The notes: generated from the sequence alone by a model not told the origin. Shown: positions 18,201 to 26,265, numbered from the stretch's first letter. The stretch is 64,000 bases of DNA from Roseibacillus persicicus (GCF_014651675.1 NZ_BMXI01000020.1:1-64000); one strand, 5' to 3'. Numbers and translations are program-made.

Positions 18201-18625
18201 TCATCCCCGGCAACACCCACCACGTTGCTATCTTCTCCCTTGGCGACGGCAAAAGCCACTTCGAACCCGTTACCCTCCTAGAAGCCAGCCGCCGGAAGCG
18301 AAACGGAGAGGACATCGTCCAAAAGCACTATCCCAATATGCCCCCGGAAGCCGAGTTCCGCTTCCACCTAACTTATAATGATTCAATCACATCGGAAACA
18401 AACAACGAAACTCGACTGTTCATTTTCAAGGGTATTCATTCCATCCAGCTAACTGTGAAGTTTGTCCATCACTGCGATGCGAGACAAAATAATCAAAAGG
18501 ACCCAATAACAGGAAGAGCAGTAAGTATTCAAAAGACCAGCTCACCGAACAGATTTGAAGATAATTTTCCCAATGCCCGCAAAGTAATAGTCCTCCCTTC
18601 TGGAGAAATTCGAGACGTCAACTGA
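15203..18625 (+). CDS. cas9: Cas9 endonuclease, type II-C
   Basis: RNA-guided double-strand DNA nuclease of 1140 residues, within the compact II-C size range. RuvC-I: LGLDMGVASLGW with Asp9. Arg-rich bridge helix at about 49-78. RuvC-II: IHLEMARD with Glu552. HNH: CIYSGEPI, then VDIDHIYPRR with His631 and a downstream LNKVV. RuvC-III: HHALDAIVIAAC with His767 and Asp770. All catalytic residues are present, so it should cut DNA. The C-terminal 250 residues form the wedge and PAM-interacting part; the last 90 codons are much more AT-rich than the rest. cas1 starts 9 bp after the stop. No csn2 or cas4 follows, which fits II-C. The ATG has no obvious ribosome site. Confidence 0.97.
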   Translation: MKNYTLGLDMGVASLGWACLSIEEKTIDSGVRIFPAGMEKERDAYTSKNLKRRSKRTARRRGSRKAKRKQLIRQILIELQWIPSEECALQDWENLDPYELRHRAINEKITLPEFARVILHLNQRRGFLSLRKAELDAAEGDDKKELEGLLGNISRLQTQIDEAKHETLGNHLYQLRKKEGGEHGNTIRLRARHIHRHMLHHEFSLIWREQAKHHPELTDTLRYGSHGPQDDPTAVTKPIPRNKTESLLQQFGLENLTFFQRRVYWPLSSIGHCELEPDELRAPVADRRFQEFRMLQELNNLRYLDQSSPGKPQERKLNDGERQVAITYLSTTQKPTLKALKKKITKLPDSPEEAHITFNLEANNRENISGLPTENKLANTLKSTWPKLDEAGKNRIVEILTLPDDSNSGKVIQRTDDETRELLEQVPTLSHDDIDKLLKTSLPTGYGHLSVVALEKMLPHMREGKLYQGKKDEDHLSARHLAGYPRRDETSSKSFDILPHLTQLTNPSDTSHYEPHFPHLNNPLVLRALHELRKVVNAIIRKHGKPTAIHLEMARDLKMSAKKREEHAKKTKQHEKERTRAKNELAKYNVAPTRDAILLFRLWEEQNKTCIYSGEPISVQDLLGGNVDIDHIYPRRANDDSYLNKVVCFTEQNRLKGDRLPSEWLGEGSTEFEALAQRAQDLPYPKRKRLLADKLPDGFAERDAVDTAYMTRVARHYLSTLFPKKEEHRIFCTKGRHTALLCRHWQLNDLLRHDLLDLKNRDDHRHHALDAIVIAACDRSLLQKVTKELKYENHWKDKQDEESKEKIRIYRLKPQLENLVSPWPEFRVAAAASLDAIWVSHRPNRKVSGPLHEETNYGSTSEPGILVRRKRLATLSDGEIAKIRDVSVAHVVQQYLEQEKILYPEDFGKKMDDDVRAHFEKHQTLTESDIHALETDNRRLKGDLLNKLKKKNPLQDAELGKITLPNNKGGEAIPIKKVRLLIPNKAAVPLRPDGNAKELIIPGNTHHVAIFSLGDGKSHFEPVTLLEASRRKRNGEDIVQKHYPNMPPEAEFRFHLTYNDSITSETNNETRLFIFKGIHSIQLTVKFVHHCDARQNNQKDPITGRAVSIQKTSSPNRFEDNFPNARKVIVLPSGEIRDVN

Positions 18626-18634
18626 GCGCTAGAA

Positions 18635-19564
18635 ATGGTCAAACACACCCTTGAAATCTCCCAGCGGCCTGTTCGTCTCTCCCTTCGTCACCAGCAACTC
18701 GTCATCAAGCTTCCTAACGATGAAGGCGAACGCACCTTCGCCTGCGAAGATATCGGGGTTCTCATTCTCCAGCACCCCGCCATCTCGCTCTCTTCCGCTA
18801 TTCTCCATGCCCTCCTTGAATCCGGGGCCGTTGTCGTTATCTGCAACGACAAACATCTCCCCGCCGGACTCCTCCTCCCCACCCTAACCCACACCGAGCT
18901 GGTCCCCCGCATGATGGCTCAACTCCAAGCCGACCTCCCCGCCCGCAAACAAGCGTGGAAAGCCATCGTCCGCGCTAAAATCACCGCCCAAGCCAGCCTC
19001 CTAGAGGACCCCTTCCGCAAAAAACTCCACACCCTCACTCAAGCTGTCAAATCCGGCGACTCCGAAAACCACGAAGCCCAAGCCGCCCGCATCTACTGGC
19101 CTGCCCTTTTCCCCGACCGATATCAAGAAGGCGACAAACGCGACCCCGCCAGCGAATCCCGCTTCAACGCCCTCCTTAACTACGGCTACGCCATTATGCG
19201 CGCTGCCACAGCCCGCGCCCTCGTATCAGCTGGGCTCCAACCCGCTCTCGGCGTCTTCCACCACAAACGCGACAACCCCTTCTGCCTCGCCGACGACCTC
19301 ATGGAACCCCTGCGTCCCCTCGTCGATTACACTGTTAAACAAATCCTCGCCAGTGAAGAGGACATTCCATCCGCCCTAACCCCTGGAAATCGAAAAGCCC
19401 TTCTCAGCCTCCTTACCCACACCGTCACCCTCAACGGGCAAACCGGCCCCCTCATGGCCGCCCTTCCCCGCTACATCAACAGCTTCCACCGCTTACTCAC
19501 CCGCGAAAGCCAAACCCTCCACTCTCCAGTATTCGAGCCCCAATGGCCTGACGACCCCTTCTAA
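18635..19564 (+). CDS. cas1: Cas1 integrase, type II
   Basis: A 309-residue CRISPR spacer integrase. It begins MVKHTLEISQRPVRLSLRHQ, typical of type II Cas1. The active-site metal ligands are expected at Glu in the AARIYWPALF region near residue 149, His in LGVFHHKRDNPFCLADDLME near 207, and Asp/Glu in the same stretch. With Cas2 it forms the complex that inserts 30-bp spacers into the array downstream. It lies 9 bp after cas9 and 2 bp before cas2, one operon. Codons are strongly C-ending, unlike the last part of cas9. Confidence 0.97.
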   Translation: MVKHTLEISQRPVRLSLRHQQLVIKLPNDEGERTFACEDIGVLILQHPAISLSSAILHALLESGAVVVICNDKHLPAGLLLPTLTHTELVPRMMAQLQADLPARKQAWKAIVRAKITAQASLLEDPFRKKLHTLTQAVKSGDSENHEAQAARIYWPALFPDRYQEGDKRDPASESRFNALLNYGYAIMRAATARALVSAGLQPALGVFHHKRDNPFCLADDLMEPLRPLVDYTVKQILASEEDIPSALTPGNRKALLSLLTHTVTLNGQTGPLMAALPRYINSFHRLLTRESQTLHSPVFEPQWPDDPF

Positions 19565-19566
19565 TT

Positions 19567-19896
19567 ATGGAACTCTCAGCCTACCGAACCATGTGGATCA
19601 TTGTCCTCTTCGACCTCCCTACCGACACAGCGAAAGCGAAAAAACAATATCAGCGCTTCCGCAAGGACCTTCTCGAAGACGGTTTCTCCATGATGCAATA
19701 CTCCGTCTATTATCGCCACTGCGCCAGCAAGGAAAACACCGAAGTCCACCTCGAACGCATCCGCTCTTGTGTGCCACCCGACGGCGAAGTCCGCGTCTGT
19801 CAATTCACCGACAAACAATTCTCCCGCATGGAAGTCTATTTCGGAAAACGCAGAATTAGGACCGAAGACGAGCCAGCACAGCTCGAAATGTTCTAG
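19567..19896 (+). CDS. cas2: Cas2, type II
   Basis: A 109-residue ferredoxin-fold protein starting MELSAYRTMWIIVLFDLPTDTA. It has the conserved Asp after the first strand (VLFDLPT) and the SVYYRHCASKENTEVHLERI segment usual in type II Cas2. It is the structural core of the Cas1-Cas2 spacer-acquisition complex. Its stop lies 47 bp before the first CRISPR repeat, and a hairpin fills most of that gap. Confidence 0.96.
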   Translation: MELSAYRTMWIIVLFDLPTDTAKAKKQYQRFRKDLLEDGFSMMQYSVYYRHCASKENTEVHLERIRSCVPPDGEVRVCQFTDKQFSRMEVYFGKRRIRTEDEPAQLEMF

Positions 19897-19901
19897 CGAA
19901 A

Positions 19902-19940
19902 AATCTCGGAACCGACTCAATATAAGTTAATTCCGAGATT
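19902..19940 (-). terminator. hairpin between cas2 and the array; terminator for leftward array transcripts
   Basis: A perfect 10-bp inverted repeat, AATCTCGGAA (19902-19911) and TTCCGAGATT (19931-19940), has a 19-nt loop. On the minus strand the right arm runs into TTTTT and C, a U-run suited to termination of RNA coming from the array. On the plus strand no U-run follows. It may also serve as a leader element for Cas1-Cas2. Confidence 0.6.
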
Positions 19941-19943
19941 AAG

Positions 19944-20969
19944 ATGGTAATTGATCACTGCCTGCAGTCAATCCGCAGCGGTTTTAAAGTCCTTAATAAT
20001 CTGCCGCGCATGGTAATTGATCACTGCCTGCAGTCAATCCGCAGCATAACTCCCCACTTGCTCCAATCGATAGGTATGGTAATTGATCACTGCCTGCAGT
20101 CAATCCGCAGCGCGCTCGTCTTCCGACTTGTGGGCGTGGGTATGGTAATTGATCACTGCCTGCAGTCAATCCGCAGCGAGCGAGCGGTAAGGGTTCACCG
20201 TCTCGTCATGGTAATTGATCACTGCCTGCAGTCAATCCGCAGCGCAGGGGTTTGAGGAGAGTCACTTTCGAGCATGGTAATTGATCACTGCCTGCAGTCA
20301 ATCCGCAGCAGCTCTTCGATGATCACCGAAATATTATGCATGGTAATTGATCACTGCCTGCAGTCAATCCGCAGCAAGATAGGCTAGAACATGGTCCCAC
20401 CGATAATGGTAATTGATCACTGCCTGCAGTCAATCCGCAGCCCTAATTGGTGTTCGGTTAAAGTAATCGCTATGGTAATTGATCACTGCCTGCAGTCAAT
20501 CCGCAGCGGGCCCTGCTAGATCAAGACTGCATTAGTTATGGTAATTGATCACTGCCTGCAGTCAATCCGCAGCAGCGGTCGGATTGCGTCTCTATGCGCG
20601 GGAATGGTAATTGATCACTGCCTGCAGTCAATCCGCAGCACGGCGGCCTTGTCGAGGGTTTCGGTGACCATGGTAATTGATCACTGCCTGCAGTCAATCC
20701 GCAGCGACGACGCTGTGTCCTCCCATCACCCAGGCATGGTAATTGATCACTGCCTGCAGTCAATCCGCAGCGCTCGCGGTCTTCACGCTTTCGGCGCTGT
20801 TATGGTAATTGATCACTGCCTGCAGTCAATCCGCAGCTCGTCGTCCAGGATGACGGGAAGGCCGTAAATGGTAATTGATCACTGCCTGCAGTCAATCCGC
20901 AGCCAGGTTTGAATAACGAATCAATTCCGTCCAATGGTAATTGATCACTGCCTGCAGTCAATCCCGCGG
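19944..20969 (-). CRISPR. type II-C CRISPR array, 16 repeats and 15 spacers
   Basis: Repeats of 36 bp (plus strand starts ATGGTAATTGATCACTGC and ends CTGCAGTCAATCCGCAGC) recur exactly every 66 bp from 19944. All 15 spacers are exactly 30 nt. Fifteen repeats look identical; the sixteenth (20934-20969) is degenerate in its last six bases (CCGCGG instead of CGCAGC). Strand is assigned from tracrRNA pairing: the functional repeat reads leftward, starting GCTGCGGATTGACTGCAG and ending GATCAATTACCAT. In that direction each repeat holds TTGACT-N16-TACCAT, a promoter-like pair ending at the repeat boundary. The 66-bp period creates long stop-free frames that are not genes. Confidence 0.98.
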
Positions 20970-21060
20970 ACCTCGTGAACTCGATAGAAAAATTGCCATT
21001 CGCAGTTTTTAGGCCCCCACTAAGGGAATAATCACCTCTTCTAATCCTCCTTCCGAGAAA

Positions 21061-22119
21061 CTAACAATCCTGCTCGCCATCGATCCCCAGCACGTCAAAA
21101 AAGGCGGGCCAGATTTTGCGGAAGAGGGAGTTTTTCCCGCCGCGGGAAAGCTGTTCGGCGACGAGCTCCACCTTTCCGTCAGGGTCTGCAGGAGCGACTT
21201 GGCTCAGGGAGTGATGCGGTGCGTGGAGCTCCAGGCTGAGATGGCTATCGGCGGCCTTGCGGCTCACTTCCACGGTAGTCTTGCCATCAGTTAGCGAGAC
21301 TAGAGAAAGCGGCGCATACGACTCTTCGGTCTCCCACTCGACGACGATTTCGCGGCCATCTTTGGCGGCAAACACAAATCGAGTTTCATCCCGCGATACG
21401 AATGCCCAACCGGCCTGGGTTGCCAGCCACGCAAGGGTCAACCAAGCGCTCGTCCAGTGACCAGGCTGCCCTGCAATTTTCACTGAGTTGACTTTCTCGA
21501 GCATCTCCTGAGCCAAAGGATCGTCGAACAAACCGGCAATCCCCAAACGGAAATGATAGGTCCGGGTCCAGGCCAAGTCCTGCACCGCCATCTGGCAGCG
21601 CGAGTCCTCCACCGCATCGCGCAGACGAGCAAAGCCCGCTGGCACATCCGACCACTCGGCGGAGTCGACGATGAAGCGGCTAGTGAGACGATAGAGCCTT
21701 TCCTCAAACAAGTCCGAGAGCTCACCCTGCCACCAGAAGACCAATGGCAAATCACTATTCAGATTGGAGAAGAGCGTGTTGCGCATCCGGCCGATGGCCT
21801 TTCCCTTCAAGCGGAAAGAAAGCTGTTCGCAGCAGACGGTCTTGCGCCCGTGCGCGAGGTGACAATGGGCCGTCACCCAGGCCTCGATCTGTGACTTGGG
21901 AGCGTCCCGTTGCATCTCCACGAGAATAGCCCGACAGGCATGCTCGCGAGTGAGCGCGAAGATCGCTTCCGAGTTCTCTTCCAGAGCACCGGCCTGCTCG
22001 GAATAGATCGCAAAGTTCATCAAAGAGGCATTGGTGGCGGCTTCATCCGCCTCCCAAATCTTCTTCAGCTCCTTACCGATGGAGCCGACTTCCACTGGCT
22101 GTCCAAGGTTAGCACTCAT
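21061..22119 (-). CDS. opcA: OpcA-like glucose-6-phosphate dehydrogenase assembly protein
   Basis: A 352-residue protein of the OpcA/G6PD-assembly family. It has the N-terminal segment ASLMNFAIYSEQ with the following helical region, and a central QLSFRLKGKAIGRMRNTLFSNLNSDLPLVFWWQGEL segment typical of the family. OpcA proteins, best known in cyanobacteria, activate G6PD allosterically. The gene starts 3 bp after the stop of zwf, so the two form an operon and the assignment is supported by context. It is the last gene before the CRISPR array. Confidence 0.88.
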   Translation of the reverse strand: MSANLGQPVEVGSIGKELKKIWEADEAATNASLMNFAIYSEQAGALEENSEAIFALTREHACRAILVEMQRDAPKSQIEAWVTAHCHLAHGRKTVCCEQLSFRLKGKAIGRMRNTLFSNLNSDLPLVFWWQGELSDLFEERLYRLTSRFIVDSAEWSDVPAGFARLRDAVEDSRCQMAVQDLAWTRTYHFRLGIAGLFDDPLAQEMLEKVNSVKIAGQPGHWTSAWLTLAWLATQAGWAFVSRDETRFVFAAKDGREIVVEWETEESYAPLSLVSLTDGKTTVEVSRKAADSHLSLELHAPHHSLSQVAPADPDGKVELVAEQLSRGGKNSLFRKIWPAFFDVLGIDGEQDC

Positions 22120-22122
22120 GGT

Positions 22123-23655
22123 CTACAGTCTCCTCCATTCTCTTCCCTCGCGACCCAGCATCTCGTCGGCCTCCTTCGGCCCCCAGCTGCCTGCGGTGAA
22201 CTCGGTCATGGGCGGCTTGTTGTCGCTCTCGTGCCAAGCACGCTCGATGTGGTCGACGAAGCGCCAGGCCTCCTCCACCTCATCCCGACGGGCAAACAAG
22301 GTAGCATCGCCAGCCATGGCGTCTAACAGAAGACGCTCGTAAGCCTCGGGGCTGCTTTTTCCAAAGCTGGAAGAGTAGTGGAAATCCATCTTCACCGGCT
22401 CCATGCGCACCGCCGCGCCGGGCAGCTTGGAATTCATGCGCAGGGAAATTCCCTCATCCGGTTGAATCCGAATCACGAGAACATTCGCTCCCGGCACACC
22501 GCCAGGCACGGCATTGAAGAGGACACCGGGGACGTCTTTGAAGTGGATGGAAATTTCAGTAGCCTTCTTGGGCAAACGCTTGCCCATGCGCACATAGAAC
22601 GGCACCCCGCTCCATCGCCAGGTGTCGAGCATGACCTTCACCGCCACGTAGGCCTCGGTCTCGCTCTCGGGATTGACCCGGTCTTCCTCGCGATAACCGG
22701 GAACCTCTTCCCCGTTGATGTAGCCTTTCACATACTGCCCGCGCACCACGTTCTCCGCTACCTTCTCGGGAGTGTCCCACTGACGCATCGAGCGGAAAAC
22801 CTTCACTTTCTCATCACGAACTCCGTCCGCGCTCAGGTCGGTCGGAGGCTCCATCGCGACCAGGCTCAGCAATTGCAAGAGGTGGTTCTGCACCATATCG
22901 CGGAGAGCGCCGGACTTGTCATAATAGCCTCCACGCCCCCCCTCCATGCCGAAGTGCTCGGCGCAAGTGATCTGGACGTGGTCCACGTAGCTGGAGTTCC
23001 AAAGCGGCTCGAAAATGGCATTGGCGAAGCGCAGCACCATAATGTTCTGGGCCGTTTCTTTGCCAAGGTAGTGGTCGATGCGATAGGTGTCCTTTTCCTG
23101 AAAAGTCGCGTTGACCACTTCGTTGAGGTGTTGGGCTGTCGCGAGGTCGGTGCCAAAGGGCTTCTCCACGATCACCCGTGACCAGCCGCCCTCCTTGGCT
23201 TCATTGAGACCAGCCCCTTTCAGGCTTTCCAAAATATCATCGAAGAACTCCGGGGCACTCGCGACGTAGAAGAGCCGGTTGCCCTTGCCTCCCCTCTCGC
23301 TATCGATGGCGTCAAGCCGCTCCGCCAATCCCTTGTAACCTTCCTGGTCGGTGAACTCGCTGCAGTGATACTCGATGGATTCCGCGAACTTAGCCCAGAC
23401 TTCCGGGTCATGCCCGCTGCGCGAGACCTCCTTGTTGATCTTCTCCAGGCTTTCACGGAAAAACTCATTCGACCAATCGCGACGGGCAAAACCGACGATG
23501 CGAACTCCCGGCGGCAACTCGCCATCGACTGCCAAATTATAAAGCGCTGGAATCAACTTACGGTGGTTCAGATCGCCGGTCGCGCCAAAGATCACAACCG
23601 TGCAGGCGTCCGCACGCAACCGTGCCACCAAATCATCTCGAAAAGGATTACTCAC
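22123..23655 (-). CDS. zwf: glucose-6-phosphate 1-dehydrogenase
   Basis: A 510-residue enzyme that oxidises glucose 6-phosphate to 6-phosphogluconolactone with NADP+, the entry to the oxidative pentose phosphate pathway. The nucleotide motif GATGDLNHRKLIPALYNL is at residues 24-41, and the active-site signature RIDHYLGKE is near residue 195, with the catalytic His expected further on in a TCAEHFGMEGRGGYYD-like region. Length is normal. It is the first gene of the zwf-opcA operon. Confidence 0.97.
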   Translation of the reverse strand: MSNPFRDDLVARLRADACTVVIFGATGDLNHRKLIPALYNLAVDGELPPGVRIVGFARRDWSNEFFRESLEKINKEVSRSGHDPEVWAKFAESIEYHCSEFTDQEGYKGLAERLDAIDSERGGKGNRLFYVASAPEFFDDILESLKGAGLNEAKEGGWSRVIVEKPFGTDLATAQHLNEVVNATFQEKDTYRIDHYLGKETAQNIMVLRFANAIFEPLWNSSYVDHVQITCAEHFGMEGGRGGYYDKSGALRDMVQNHLLQLLSLVAMEPPTDLSADGVRDEKVKVFRSMRQWDTPEKVAENVVRGQYVKGYINGEEVPGYREEDRVNPESETEAYVAVKVMLDTWRWSGVPFYVRMGKRLPKKATEISIHFKDVPGVLFNAVPGGVPGANVLVIRIQPDEGISLRMNSKLPGAAVRMEPVKMDFHYSSSFGKSSPEAYERLLLDAMAGDATLFARRDEVEEAWRFVDHIERAWHESDNKPPMTEFTAGSWGPKEADEMLGREGREWRRL

Positions 23656-23799
23656 AGCCCTCTTCTTTCAATAAATCACCGCCCGATCAAAACCCAAATG
23701 AACCAATCGAGCCCACATTGACCATTAATTTCATTCATCCTTGAAAAATAGTCCCATGAACCGGCTATTCCGCAGGTAGTTTTCGCCGTGGCCGCAGCT

Positions 23800-24195
23800 C
23801 TACAACTTGGCGGCCCCCCAGAGCTTGGAATACTTTTCGCAGTGAATGATTACGCTCTTGTATTTGGAGAGGTCGACATTCGCCGGCAAGGCGTAGCTCT
23901 GGTCACCCTTGGTGGTTTTCAACTTGGCAACCAGGAGAGAACCTTGGGTCGCGTTTCGGGAGCTCAGGTCTGCAACCGTGCGCTTCGAGAGAAAAATCTT
24001 CAGGTCTGGCGCAGTCGCGGTCTTGAAGTCCTTGAGCACAAGGACTTTCTTCCCACCCTGTTCTTTGATCGACCAGGTTCCGTTGATGGTGTTCGCCTTC
24101 TTGGTCCAAACGCCTGACTGGCCGAAGGCAATGCCGATGGAAAAAGCGAGTGCGAGAAGCGAGAGAGCGAAAGTCCTGAGTGGTGAAGTTGTCAT
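23800..24195 (-). CDS. secreted DM13 domain protein
   Basis: A 131-residue protein with a signal peptide (LRTFALSLLALAFSIGIAFG) and one DM13 domain: WSIKEQGGKKVLVLKDFKTA, then APDLKIFLSK and a C-terminal VIIHCEKYSKLWGAAKL. DM13 domains are proposed to be redox-active around a conserved Cys; here a single Cys is in IIHCEKYS. Periplasmic or extracellular. No neighbour points to a specific role. Confidence 0.82.
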   Translation of the reverse strand: MTTSPLRTFALSLLALAFSIGIAFGQSGVWTKKANTINGTWSIKEQGGKKVLVLKDFKTATAPDLKIFLSKRTVADLSSRNATQGSLLVAKLKTTKGDQSYALPANVDLSKYKSVIIHCEKYSKLWGAAKL

Positions 24196-24258
24196 TGGGT
24201 GTTCCTTGTTTCAGTGGGACGTGCCTACCCTTGATACTATTCCCTCTTTCTCGAATAT

Positions 24259-26265
24259 TCAACGAATCCCGCGTAAGACAGCCCGCAAAGGCCCCGGATA
24301 TCCCTCGATAGTCTTGCTATGATCCGTGGGGTCCAGGAATTCGGGGAGAGACTGGAACTTCATCCACTCCGTCCCCCGCTGCTCCTCAACAGTCGTCACC
24401 GAGACGTCGAGCACTTCGACTTCCCGGAATCCCACCCGCTTCATCATGCGGGCCAAGAGCTCCACACTGGGGAGAAACCAGACATTGCGCATCTGGGCAT
24501 AGCGCCCCTCGGGCAGCAGCACAGTATTCTCGTCGCCCTCTACAACCAGGGTCTCCAACACCAGTTCACCGCCCTTCACGAGCGTGTCACGCAGGGCTTC
24601 GAGATGCTCCACGGGCGACTTGCGATGATAGAGAACTCCCATGGAAAAAGTGCTGTCAAAGCACCCGAGCTTGGCAGGCAGGTCTTCAATCCCCAGCGGC
24701 AGCACCCCAAGGGGCAAATCCTCTCCGCCAAAATGGCGTGCGGCCAGGAACTGGCAGCCAAAGAGCATGGAGGGGTCAATTCCCAGTGCCAGCGATGCTC
24801 CCTCGTCCAGCATTCGCCAGAGATGATATCCATTGCCGCATCCGACATCCAAAATCCGTCGCTCATTTACGGGAGAAATTTTCTCCCGCAAACGCTCCCA
24901 CTTCCAATCCGAGCGCCACTCGGTATCAACGAACAAGTCACCGAACTCAAACGGCCCTTTGCGCCAGGGCGAGAGCTTCATTAAAACCTCCTTGAGTTCA
25001 CCGGCATCAGCCTGGGTCAAGAAATGGAGCCGTCCATCCCGCAGCTCGTAGCCGAGGCCTTCGAAGCGCTGCAATTCTTTCAAAACCGCTCGCCACCTCG
25101 GCAGGTCCCCATGACCTTCACCAGAGTATTGCCGCGAAACCTGGACGCGTAGAGACGAGAGCCAGTTCTGCTGCCCCATTCGTGCCAACTCCTTCCAAAC
25201 ACCCGGAAACTCAATGCTCTCCCCACTCTCAGCTCCAGCAGTCGCCGCTTTATCCCCCGTGATGACCTCACACACCAAGGCCGGACTTTCCCCCAAGCGA
25301 TAGTGGAATCTCAACGACTCACCGGCAGACAAATCCCCCTTTTCAATCTCAAGCTCCCGCGGACTCGTGAGACCAGACGCATAATCTGAAAGCACATGCT
25401 TTCCGAAAGTCTGAATCCGCGTAAAGAGCTTTGGCTGCTTGTTGCCCAGCTCGCAGGTCGGCAACTGGACTTCCGCAGCGGGCAAAGTCCCGCCCTCCAA
25501 GGAACGCCAACTGGCCAATGAGTCGCGATTGAGCTTAAAGACGGCGCCAACCTCGACACGGTCCCGCGACTCATTCTCCCCCGCGAATGCAATCTCACGC
25601 ACAAGGTCTACAAACTTCAACTCGATCGAAATCTCTTCTGGAACAAAGAGTGCCCGGGGCGCCTGTCGAAAGAGATGGCGAAAGATGGCCACCTGCGGTT
25701 CAGCCTTCAGGCAAGCCTGCATGGTCTCGGACACGATCACGTCAGGGACCCAACTACTAGAAACCTCGTAGTTCAAGACATCCCCCAACACGTAGTCCAC
25801 TACCGACTCATCAAACCCCAGCCCCTCCACGGTCTGTCGGGCCGATTCCAAAGCTTCTTCGCTGATATCAGCAAACACAAACTGACAAACCTCTGCACCA
25901 AAAACCGAGAGCAAGGGCACGACCAAAGTTCCAAAGGGACCACACCCGGCGTAAAGCACCTTCACCGGCCTCCCACCCGCCGTGTCGCCAGCCGCGATAA
26001 CAGCCTCGTGAACCCCTCGAATGAAGACGACCGTGCGGGCATAATCCTCCACACACATCGCAGCCATGACCGGAGAAACAGCCAGGCCCTCGGAAGTCCA
26101 GTTCTCCCCTTCAACGATATCATCCCGCTGCGTGAATTGACCTCCAGCCACCAGCCTGAAGACCTCCAAAACCTCGAGAATCAGCGGCCGCAAGGTGTAA
26201 ACCGGAACGTCTTCATCCAAGATTGTGGAAGTCAGCGCGCGAAGCTTCTGAGAGAGTTCAGTCAT
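24259..26265 (-). CDS. cmoB: fusion of a Rossmann methyltransferase with CmoB (tRNA U34 carboxymethyltransferase)
   Basis: The protein is 668 residues from the ATG at 26265, chosen because GAGGA lies 7 bp upstream. The C-terminal part (about 390-668) is a full CmoB: SPWRKGPFEF, DTEWRSDWKW, ILDVGCGNGYHLWRM, FSMGVLYHR, GELVLETLV and YAQMRNVWFLPS are near-identical to E. coli CmoB. CmoB transfers a carboxymethyl group from carboxy-SAM to 5-hydroxyuridine-34 of tRNA, giving cmo5U. The N-terminal half (1-340) has a second SAM site (VLYAGCGPFGT, 103-113; FADISEEAL) and a SETMQACLKAEP segment reminiscent of arginine-methyltransferase-like enzymes. It is not CmoA-like by eye. E. coli CmoB is about 323 residues, so this is twice the normal size. 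Confidence 0.85.
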   Translation of the reverse strand: MTELSQKLRALTSTILDEDVPVYTLRPLILEVLEVFRLVAGGQFTQRDDIVEGENWTSEGLAVSPVMAAMCVEDYARTVVFIRGVHEAVIAAGDTAGGRPVKVLYAGCGPFGTLVVPLLSVFGAEVCQFVFADISEEALESARQTVEGLGFDESVVDYVLGDVLNYEVSSSWVPDVIVSETMQACLKAEPQVAIFRHLFRQAPRALFVPEEISIELKFVDLVREIAFAGENESRDRVEVGAVFKLNRDSLASWRSLEGGTLPAAEVQLPTCELGNKQPKLFTRIQTFGKHVLSDYASGLTSPRELEIEKGDLSAGESLRFHYRLGESPALVCEVITGDKAATAGAESGESIEFPGVWKELARMGQQNWLSSLRVQVSRQYSGEGHGDLPRWRAVLKELQRFEGLGYELRDGRLHFLTQADAGELKEVLMKLSPWRKGPFEFGDLFVDTEWRSDWKWERLREKISPVNERRILDVGCGNGYHLWRMLDEGASLALGIDPSMLFGCQFLAARHFGGEDLPLGVLPLGIEDLPAKLGCFDSTFSMGVLYHRKSPVEHLEALRDTLVKGGELVLETLVVEGDENTVLLPEGRYAQMRNVWFLPSVELLARMMKRVGFREVEVLDVSVTTVEEQRGTEWMKFQSLPEFLDPTDHSKTIEGYPGPLRAVLRGIR

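Noticed and set aside
19944-20867. Open reading frames across the CRISPR array encoding a repeated VIDHCLQSIRS-like peptide (and a minus-strand one with LTAGSDQLP)
   Set aside because: The 66-bp period is a multiple of three, so the repeat keeps frame without stops. It is an artefact of the array.
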